The notes under the pieces are model-generated. The model was not told the origin of the DNA, made no database searches, and was given only the letters and a program-made list of their open reading frames with translations. This document shows, one piece after another, positions 14,240 through 19,899 of a stretch of 19,899 nucleotides of DNA. Origin of the DNA: SZUA-287 sp036397975 (GTDB taxonomy: Bacteria > Bacteroidota > Ignavibacteria > UBA10030 > UBA6906); assembly GCA_036397975.1 (NCBI GenBank), contig DASWHW010000054.1, positions 1-19,899 on the forward strand, read 5' to 3'. Both the position numbers and the translations under genes were made by a program. Numbering within the stretch: position 1 is the first letter of the stretch; each line of letters opens with the position of its first letter.

Positions 14240-15751
14240 TCAGTTCTCTTGCTGATGGATCTTTTCGAAAGTGTTCTTCAACGCCGGATATAAAGATATA
14301 AACGTCTGATAGCGCTCATCATAGATCGACGATTCTTCTGTCGGTTGAATTGTTTCCGCAACAGAAACGATACCTTCGACGGCTTCAGAAATACTCGTGT
14401 ACACACCGGCACCAACCCCAGCAATTAACGCAGCGCCAAAAGCCGGACCTTCATCAGAATTCACCATGGCGACTTCACTTCCATAGACATCCGCCTGCAA
14501 TTGCCGCCAGAATCTGCTTTTCGCTCCGCCGCCCGTAACCCGAATTTGCCTGATGGGAATTCCAAGATGACGAATGATCTCAAGCGAGTCGCGCATCGCA
14601 AACGTTATCCCTTCAAGCACAGCTCGGGAAAAATGCTTCCTCTTATGGCGGATAGTGGCGCCAACGAAGGAACCACGGGCACTTGCGCTCCGGTGGGGAG
14701 TCCGTTCACCGTTGAGGTACGGAAGAAAGAATAGTCCCTCCGATCCTGGTGGAACGGTTGCTGCTTCCTCCGTCAGTTGCTCGTATCCATTTTCGTTCGT
14801 AAACGTGTCCCTGTACCACCGAAAAGCTCCGCCGGCCATCAACGTTACTCCCATAACGTACCACATGTGCGACACGCTGTGACAAAACGTGTGCGCGCGC
14901 ATTGCCGGATCTGTTCTGGGCTTTGATGACGGGGCCAGCACAACACCGCTCGTTCCAATGCTCGCTAGAACAATTTCTTCTTTCACCACTCCGCACCCGA
15001 TTGCGCCACACGCGTTATCAGCACCACCGGCAACAAGGGGAATCCCTTCGGGCAAGCCGGTCATTTCGCTCATCGATCGATTCAGTCTCCCCACGACATC
15101 GATAGACTCAAACACCGGCGGTAGCCATGATGAGGGGATCGCAAACTGCGATAGTACCGGCGCCGACCATTTTCTCGATGCCACGTCGAACATCAGCGTG
15201 CCCGCGGCATCTGAAACATCCGTCGCAAATTCTCCGGACAAACGGAATCGGATATAATCCTTTGGAAGAAGTACCTTCGCGATGCGATTATAGATTTCCG
15301 GCTCATGCTCACGAACCCAAAGAATTTTCGGAAGTGTGAAACCTTCCAACGCCGGGTTTGCCACAAGGTTTCTCAGATTTTCCTCGCCAATGGTCTCGTT
15401 GATCCTCTTACATTGTACGTCCGTCCGCGTATCACACCAAAGAATCGATGGTCGAAGTACCTGTGCTTGACTGTCCAGTAGGACAAGACTGTGCATCTGA
15501 CCTGAAAACCCGATCGCCTTAATTTCGGATTTCCGCGGTCCAAGGGAAGCTGCGAGACTCATCAGGACTTTGAGTGTTGCATTCCACCAATCCTCAGGGT
15601 CCTGCTCTGCCCAATTCGGCTTCGGCGTTGAGAGCGAATACTCTGCCACAGCAGATGCGCGTGTCTGACCCTCTTGAGTAATAACGATTCCCTTAGCACC
15701 GGTTGTCCCGATATCCAGGCCGATCAAATATGCTTCCTTTGGATCAGCCAC
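14240..15751 (-). CDS. xylB: Xylulokinase (FGGY carbohydrate kinase)
   Basis: A 503-residue FGGY-family kinase, which phosphorylates D-xylulose to xylulose 5-phosphate for the pentose phosphate pathway. Xylulokinase landmarks are YLIGLDIGTTGAKG (8-21), GFSGQMHSLVLLD (81-93), SILWCDTR, KDYIRFRLSGEFATDVSDAA (164-183), the catalytic aspartate D245 in AGGADNACGA, and GGGAKSRFWRQLQADVYG near the C-terminus. No ATG lies in front of the domain. A GTG at 15751 gives a normal N-terminus and an 8-base overlap with the isomerase gene; a TTG at 15775 would give 511 residues. Neither has a strong Shine-Dalgarno. Specificity for xylulose is inferred from the motifs and from the adjacent xylose-isomerase-like gene; other ketoses such as ribulose remain possible. 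Confidence 0.94.
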   Translation of the reverse strand: MADPKEAYLIGLDIGTTGAKGIVITQEGQTRASAVAEYSLSTPKPNWAEQDPEDWWNATLKVLMSLAASLGPRKSEIKAIGFSGQMHSLVLLDSQAQVLRPSILWCDTRTDVQCKRINETIGEENLRNLVANPALEGFTLPKILWVREHEPEIYNRIAKVLLPKDYIRFRLSGEFATDVSDAAGTLMFDVASRKWSAPVLSQFAIPSSWLPPVFESIDVVGRLNRSMSEMTGLPEGIPLVAGGADNACGAIGCGVVKEEIVLASIGTSGVVLAPSSKPRTDPAMRAHTFCHSVSHMWYVMGVTLMAGGAFRWYRDTFTNENGYEQLTEEAATVPPGSEGLFFLPYLNGERTPHRSASARGSFVGATIRHKRKHFSRAVLEGITFAMRDSLEIIRHLGIPIRQIRVTGGGAKSRFWRQLQADVYGSEVAMVNSDEGPAFGAALIAGVGAGVYTSISEAVEGIVSVAETIQPTEESSIYDERYQTFISLYPALKNTFEKIHQQEN

Positions 15752-16937
15752 GATAGCGCGCCCGAGGGAAGTCAAGCTTCTGGTTCATGACGCTGCGAAG
15801 CAGCTTGCTGATGTTCGTCTCATCAGGATCTCGAAAATAGTTTTGCATTTCATCCGGTGGCGGCAGACGTTTGATAATCTCCCTGCGGTAGCGGGTCGAG
15901 TTGATGCATTCGACTAGATGTTCCGCGAAACGCCGGATCGTATCCTTCTTTGATGCACCGGGCACGCGTTGCGGCCAGATATCAAAATTCCATAATCCGT
16001 CGAATCCTTTCCAGTAGAGCCAGTACTCCGCTTCGAGAATTTCGTTCAGATTGTCATTGCCGGGTATATGGTCGTTGTCCCAGTGCTTACGATTGTCGTT
16101 CAGATCGATTTGTTTGAGAATGCCGAAATCGAGCGCAACACAAATGCTTTCCGCTAATTTCCCGCCGGCAATGTGGGCGTGCCCGTATTCGATATTCTGA
16201 ACGATTCTCCCTTTGAGTGGCAAAAGATTCTGGTCAATCTGACGAACAAATTCCGATGCGCCAACATCGAGTTTCTCGCCAAGAATCTTTTTTTCCATTC
16301 GTCTGCGGATTCTGTCTTCCACCGTGCGGGCGAGGAAAACTCCGTGTATCGCTTCTCTCACGAACATATCTTCGGCAGGGTCGCCAGATTTTGGCTCGAG
16401 ACAGATGTTGCAGCCGGGAATCGCTTCGAGGACTTCGATGTATCCATCCACCAGCAGGCGCCATGCCTTTGAATAATCGCAAAGGAACAAGCCATTCGAG
16501 CCGTCGTTTCCCTGCCAGAGGACTGCATGCTGGCAACCTAGAGGCTTGCCGATTTCCTGCATAACCGGGCGTAGGATATTGTTCAACTCCATCGCTCGCT
16601 TGACATTGTCAATCGCTTCCTGCCGGACGACGGGATCCAGATTGGAGAACCCGCCATTCTTGAATCGAGCGCCGAATGTTTTGGCCACCACGCTGCCTAT
16701 GCCAACTTTATACTGGCGTGCAAACTTTGCAAGTGAGTCGGGGTCGTCCGGAAACTCACTGGGAAAGTGGCCACACACGTACGACATCCCATCGATCTTT
16801 GAAGTCATTTCAAAGACTTCTTCCAGTTCCAGGGGAAACTGATTGTAGTCTTTGCCAAAGCGATCATCCATGCCACCCATGAATGCCCATGCACCGAATG
16901 CAAATTGTGGTTCCGGGCCGGGTGTGAGCGAATCCAT
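15744..16937 (-). CDS. Divergent xylose-isomerase-superfamily sugar isomerase (TIM barrel)
   Basis: A 397-residue TIM-barrel protein related to xylose isomerase but divergent from it. The catalytic and metal sites of XylA can be followed in order: FAFGAWAF near the start (XylA FTFGLWT), VLWQGNDG (139-146, XylA FWGGREG), LEPKSGDP with E181 and K183 (XylA IEPKPxEP), NIEYGHAHIAG with E250 and H253, QIDLNDN with D278, WDNDHIPGN with D288 and H290 in place of an Asp, and GLWNFDIWPQR with D319. It is therefore probably an active metal-dependent aldose-ketose isomerase whose product feeds the adjacent xylulokinase. The sugar may be xylose or a related aldose. UAGGAU lies about 8 bases before the ATG. 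It overlaps the kinase gene at its 3' end. Confidence 0.9.
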   Translation of the reverse strand: MDSLTPGPEPQFAFGAWAFMGGMDDRFGKDYNQFPLELEEVFEMTSKIDGMSYVCGHFPSEFPDDPDSLAKFARQYKVGIGSVVAKTFGARFKNGGFSNLDPVVRQEAIDNVKRAMELNNILRPVMQEIGKPLGCQHAVLWQGNDGSNGLFLCDYSKAWRLLVDGYIEVLEAIPGCNICLEPKSGDPAEDMFVREAIHGVFLARTVEDRIRRRMEKKILGEKLDVGASEFVRQIDQNLLPLKGRIVQNIEYGHAHIAGGKLAESICVALDFGILKQIDLNDNRKHWDNDHIPGNDNLNEILEAEYWLYWKGFDGLWNFDIWPQRVPGASKKDTIRRFAEHLVECINSTRYRREIIKRLPPPDEMQNYFRDPDETNISKLLRSVMNQKLDFPRARYRG

Positions 16938-16947
16938 AGTCGTAATC

Positions 16948-17034
16948 CTATTTATTCAGTTGAAGATCTTCGAGCAACAAATCAATCGCTTTCGCATTGC
17001 ACCGTAATTCCAGAGTTCGCAAAGGATCGGTCAT
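16948..17034 (-). CDS. Candidate small ORF of 28 codons between the secreted protein and the isomerase
   Basis: The 93-base gap between the T9SS-type protein and the isomerase holds an ATG ORF of 28 codons, starting MTDPLRTLELRC and ending LEDLQLNK before TAG at 16948-16950. Its ATG overlaps the TGA of the preceding gene as ATGA, the same coupling used elsewhere in this operon, and it ends 10 bases before the isomerase ATG. The predicted peptide is an amphipathic, Leu- and Asp/Glu-rich helix. I recognise no family. It could be a translated small protein, a leader that couples translation of the isomerase, or the remnant of a longer gene. There is no evidence beyond position and frame. Confidence 0.35.
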   Translation of the reverse strand: MTDPLRTLELRCNAKAIDLLLEDLQLNK

Positions 17035-19562
17035 CTCATAATCGAAAAGTATCCAACCTGTTTTCCGCCTTCAAACTCAACGACGTACACATACACCCCA
17101 CTTGCCACCTCGACGCCATTTTTGGAAAACATACCCCACATGATGGATCCATTTTGGGGGTCGGTCGATGCAAAGCGCAGCTGATCCACAATCTGTCCTG
17201 AAACATCAAGTATCGTAATGGTCGCTTTGGGTGGCAGATTGTAGAACATGAGTTTGTGATCAAACGGATCAGCTCTACGGTCCCAAAGTGCCTTCTTCTT
17301 GTATGGGTTGGGTCTTACTCCAACCCGAACAGTGCCGTCAACAATCTGTCGGGGATTGGCAAGAGCAGATAAGAAGTCAAATCCAGCGCCGATCGCTTTT
17401 TTGCCTTCATCGGTTTTCGGAAAAAATGAATTCAAGTCGGCAAAAGGATACGTGTTCTCCCAAAGTCCGGTTGCTCCGTTCCGATTGACGTTAGACGTTT
17501 CAAGGGTATTGCTAACGGGATTGTTCAATCCAGCATAGAATGGTCCCAAATCATACGAGCCTGTTGTATACGCGGAAACGTAATACCAGTACCTGAATCC
17601 CATGTCCACGCCGGAGTCTTCCCATGAATACGTGTACGATGGAACGGATCGATCTTGATAGCGGGACAGGTCTGCACGAGGGATTACTTTGACAAGCTCA
17701 TACGGTCCCCACGAACCAGGATTGCCGTAGTGACCCATTACAGAATCATACGTGTTAAATGATGGATTGATCGGTTTGAGGAGATCAGAAGGAGTAGGGC
17801 CAGGGACCGTGCTACGCCAATACTCGTCCAGGCCTCTCATGCCTCCCAGAATCCAATCCACCGGCTTGTAGTTTGCAAGTCTGTACAACTTATATCCTGC
17901 GAAATCAGATCGTGCTTCAGAGCGATTATCCCAACGTACCCGCACTGACTTTGAAAATGTATTCTCGGGTTTCATTTCCGGAACAGGAGGCGGTTCGGGT
18001 AGCGCATAACCATTTTCGAATGCCCAGCGAGCTGCGGCGATCGCATTTTGGACACCTTGCAACCTGTAGCCGCCCGCCTCCGCCCAGACGATAGTCATCG
18101 TTTCGCCAACATCAAGAGAAAACGGGCCAATGCCACTAAACAGGTCGCCATCAAAGTTGTTCGCCGCAGTAAAGCCCTTCTTCCAATTAGGCTCGTACCG
18201 ATTCACCTCGAACGATATAAACGGTTCCTCCGACAAGAGTTTCCGATCTCCTCGCGGTCGGGAGGGATTCGATTTTGGAACAAACGAGACCGGGTTACCG
18301 GGAGTACCGCTCGCGAAAAAATTCGGGTCCGGTGAAAGATCAAGCTGAGGTTCACTACGCGATTTGCCGCCATCTCGGTACCATGTCCCCATCGCAGTTG
18401 TGTGTATCAACTTAGGACTTCTGAGATTTCCGCCAAAGGAGATGTCAAGACCACGACCCTGTCCTGCCGATGCGTACCAGCCACGCTGGCTTCCTGTACC
18501 GATGCCATGTGTCTGGTAGATCGTTTGTTTGTCGGGCAAGGAATGGAGTACATCGGAGACACCCTCTTTCACCGCGATCCAAGCCCATGCACTCCAGATG
18601 TCTGTGTAGTACCTATCCGGCCAATCATTGAAACCCATGTCCCGTAAATCGGATTGACTTTCACCTGGAAACGCTACGACCATATCCCACGGCGCAGCTC
18701 CAGTATCCGTATCACCCACATAGCCGATGGCACGTGTGGCACCAAAGCGAGTACCCCTGCCACCTGTTCGGCTGAGAGAATATGAACAGTATACTTCTCC
18801 ATGTGACATCATTGTCAGAGCATTGATTCTGTTTCGTCCTGACCTTCCTGTGTGGACCGAATCGGGGATCCCATCCACATTCATATCAAGAACACCGGTG
18901 TTCGTCAGCGCAATCTCAACGATGATGAAGTCGTTGAAGTTGTTCCAGTTCAATGTGAACTGATGGATCTCGATGCGGACATCCACACCGATATTGGTCG
19001 GCCAGCCTGCTTCGTAGATTGCGTGGTGACGCTTAGTAGAATCAGTCCATCGTGTTTCACGAGAGTAATTTCGTGACAGGTCGTTCGCGCCAAGCACGGT
19101 ATTGAAAAAAGAGCTCAACGCGTACTCTCCTCCCGCATCCTGCTTGTATGCAGGGTTGGGATTACCTGCAATTGTCGGGGGATTCCATGTAGAGTCAGGA
19201 TTGAACTCCGCGAGATACATTCCCTTTGCCCAGAACATGCCATATGGCCATCCGCCCGGCCACATGTGCGTTGGCGTCGACCATTCTCGATCGAAATTCC
19301 CAATACGCAGAAACGTCCCGATCAGGGGCTGGTTCGCCTCGCTATAGTACGGGGCGACATTCGGTGGCAAGAACGAGTCCCACAGTTCACCTGCGATCAT
19401 CACTCCGGCACCATCAGCCGGCTTATGCAACGCAGACGTTCCTGTGTTTGTGTCAAACTCGTACAAATGATTTTCCTGCTGCCCAATAAGCGTGAAATCC
19501 ATCGTCATCTGGGTTAGTAATACAAAGATGAATCTTATGTTTCTTCTAATTGGGTATTTCAT
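17031..19562 (-). CDS. Large secreted protein with T9SS-type C-terminal sorting domain, function unknown
   Basis: An 843-residue protein. The N-terminus MKYPIRRNIRFIFVLL is a signal peptide-like basic plus hydrophobic segment; mature sequence probably begins near GQQENHLYEF. The body is rich in Trp, Tyr, Asn and Gly, as in extracellular beta-proteins. A fibronectin type III-like region follows the proline-rich stretch LPEPPPVPEMKPE (about 545-560), seen in VRVRWDNRSEARSDFAGYKLYR. The end (about 747-843) is a FlgD/Por-type sorting domain: VRPNPYKKK, ITILDVSGQIV, GVEVASGVYVYVVE and the final GYFSIMR. Such domains direct outer-membrane export and surface attachment by the type IX secretion system. 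Function is unknown; it may be a surface binding or scaffold protein for the substrate. The start at 19562 is chosen for AAAAGGAGG just upstream; an open frame to 19586 lacks such a site. Confidence 0.93.
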   Translation of the reverse strand: MKYPIRRNIRFIFVLLTQMTMDFTLIGQQENHLYEFDTNTGTSALHKPADGAGVMIAGELWDSFLPPNVAPYYSEANQPLIGTFLRIGNFDREWSTPTHMWPGGWPYGMFWAKGMYLAEFNPDSTWNPPTIAGNPNPAYKQDAGGEYALSSFFNTVLGANDLSRNYSRETRWTDSTKRHHAIYEAGWPTNIGVDVRIEIHQFTLNWNNFNDFIIVEIALTNTGVLDMNVDGIPDSVHTGRSGRNRINALTMMSHGEVYCSYSLSRTGGRGTRFGATRAIGYVGDTDTGAAPWDMVVAFPGESQSDLRDMGFNDWPDRYYTDIWSAWAWIAVKEGVSDVLHSLPDKQTIYQTHGIGTGSQRGWYASAGQGRGLDISFGGNLRSPKLIHTTAMGTWYRDGGKSRSEPQLDLSPDPNFFASGTPGNPVSFVPKSNPSRPRGDRKLLSEEPFISFEVNRYEPNWKKGFTAANNFDGDLFSGIGPFSLDVGETMTIVWAEAGGYRLQGVQNAIAAARWAFENGYALPEPPPVPEMKPENTFSKSVRVRWDNRSEARSDFAGYKLYRLANYKPVDWILGGMRGLDEYWRSTVPGPTPSDLLKPINPSFNTYDSVMGHYGNPGSWGPYELVKVIPRADLSRYQDRSVPSYTYSWEDSGVDMGFRYWYYVSAYTTGSYDLGPFYAGLNNPVSNTLETSNVNRNGATGLWENTYPFADLNSFFPKTDEGKKAIGAGFDFLSALANPRQIVDGTVRVGVRPNPYKKKALWDRRADPFDHKLMFYNLPPKATITILDVSGQIVDQLRFASTDPQNGSIMWGMFSKNGVEVASGVYVYVVEFEGGKQVGYFSIMR

Positions 19563-19565
19563 ATG

Positions 19566-19574
19566 CCTCCTTTT
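19566..19574 (-). promoter_or_regulatory. Strong Shine-Dalgarno that fixes the start of the T9SS-type protein
   Basis: The minus strand reads AAAAGGAGG, then the three bases CAT, then the ATG at 19562. This is the closest match to the anti-16S consensus seen at any start in the window, though its spacing of 3 bases is shorter than usual. It supports the ATG at 19562 over the one at 19586 and suggests that the secreted protein is made in high amount. Confidence 0.7.
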
Positions 19575-19596
19575 CAAGCAAGACATTTCTTTCGCC

Positions 19597-19899
19597 TTAC
19601 ATTATCACGCCTGCTTTTCGCGGGATACCAAATCTCTTGCTCGTCTCCCTCACCGTCTCGAGCACAGAAGTGCCGGGCACAACATTGAAACCATCGCTTG
19701 AGGACAAGCCCCGCCCGAAGGTCAAAGGACTTCGAGATTCTTCGCAGTTTCCGCTTCAACATGCGTCCGTCAGAACCGGTCGCAACCAGACTCGTCATAC
19801 AGCCGGAGTGCAATCGGGACACAGAACTCCGTATACCTAAAAGAACGGGGACTCTATCAAAGAACTCGAATTGATAAGCACTTTCAAGACGTCTCTTGT
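19597..19899 (-). pseudogene. Decayed remnant of a uroporphyrinogen-decarboxylase (URO-D)-like gene
   Basis: No intact gene occupies these 300 bases, but pieces of a URO-D/methyltransferase-like protein occur in order on the minus strand in three different frames. At 19897-19832 the frame reads RRLESAYQFEFFDRVPVLLG, like the family N-terminus (RxRxxxAxxxexxDRVPV). At 19835-19773 another frame reads YTEFCVPIALRLYDESG, like the central segment (YREFxLPYxxRLxxxxG). At 19695-19627 a third frame reads GFNVVPGTSVLETVRE, like the C-terminal NxxPGTPxEN segment. A complete gene would be about 1 kb, so large internal deletions and frameshifts are implied. Identification is by motif only. URO-D-like proteins of unknown role often sit in sugar catabolic loci, so the gene may once have belonged to this operon. 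The first codons lie beyond the window edge. Confidence 0.5.

Larger units (their letters stand above)
1..19562 (-). other. Co-directional gene block, probable polycistronic operon
   Basis: All fourteen large genes read on the minus strand. Neighbours overlap by ATGA at 499-502, 1242-1245, 2826-2829 and 3617-3620, by 8 bases at 15744-15751, or are 16 to 46 bases apart; the largest gap, 93 bases at 16938-17030, may itself hold a small ORF. No GC-rich hairpin followed by a U-run was seen in any gap. Transcription probably starts upstream of 19562, possibly beyond the window, although promoters inside the block, for example before the symporters, cannot be excluded. Confidence 0.7.

Noticed and set aside
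16938..17030. The 28-codon ORF as a frameshifted N-terminus of the isomerase
   Set aside because: The isomerase already starts with FAFGAWAF, which matches the normal N-terminal strand of xylose isomerases, and has its own ribosome site. No piece is missing.
19601..19630. Promoter-like GATAAT with a TTGG element upstream on the minus strand
   Set aside because: The spacing between the elements is 19 to 20 bases, the match is weak, and Bacteroidota-type promoters use a different consensus. It also lies inside the decayed gene. Too weak to report as a feature.
19550..19840. Open frame of 96 codons on the plus strand at the right edge
   Set aside because: It has no recognisable motif and is antisense to the URO-D-like remnant and to the start of the secreted protein gene.
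1..19899. CRISPR arrays, tRNA or rRNA genes, insertion sequences, attachment sites
   Set aside because: No regularly spaced direct repeats, cloverleaf-forming sequence, transposase-like protein or terminal inverted repeats were seen on reading both strands.

Overview
The window is one long block of genes that all read on the minus strand, from a T9SS-type secreted protein at the right (19562) to a 2-hydroxyacid dehydrogenase cut by the left edge (position 1). Gaps between genes are short (16 to 46 bases) or genes overlap, several by a 4-base ATGA, so most or all of it is probably one polycistronic operon. Base composition looks close to balanced. The C-terminal secretion domain on the 843-residue protein is of the type used by the type IX secretion system, which points to the Bacteroidota or a related FCB-group phylum (Ignavibacteriota, Calditrichota or an uncultured relative). 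Twin-arginine signals on two other proteins are compatible with this. The genus cannot be told from the sequence.

Layout, in order of transcription (right to left): a decayed remnant of a uroporphyrinogen-decarboxylase-like gene (19597-19899); a large secreted T9SS-type protein (17031-19562); a 28-codon ORF (16948-17034); a divergent xylose-isomerase-superfamily enzyme that keeps the catalytic residues (15744-16937); a xylulokinase (14240-15751); a phytanoyl-CoA-type Fe(II)/2-oxoglutarate dioxygenase (13495-14223); a cytoplasmic six-hairpin glycosidase (11894-13474); a Tat-exported six-hairpin glycosidase (9646-11877); a Tat-exported class V PLP enzyme (8312-9607); two tandem paralogous sodium/solute symporters (6373-8286, 4404-6326); then a tightly coupled six-gene module: SDR dehydrogenase, metallo-beta-lactamase-fold protein without its metal ligands, second SDR, small Cys-rich protein, acetoacetate-decarboxylase-family protein, and D-2-hydroxyacid dehydrogenase.

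Together this reads as a catabolic locus for a sugar or sugar-derived compound. Exported glycosidase and PLP enzyme would act outside the cytoplasmic membrane, the Na+ symporters would import the product, the cytoplasmic glycosidase, isomerase and kinase would feed a pentose-like sugar into central metabolism, and the left-hand oxidoreductase/decarboxylase-like module would process a second branch. The substrate is not visible from sequence. The most unusual parts are the left module (no pathway I know contains this set of enzymes), the metal-free MBL-fold protein in it, the Cys-rich partner, and the decayed gene at the right edge. No rRNA, tRNA, CRISPR array, insertion sequence or convincing terminator was seen.
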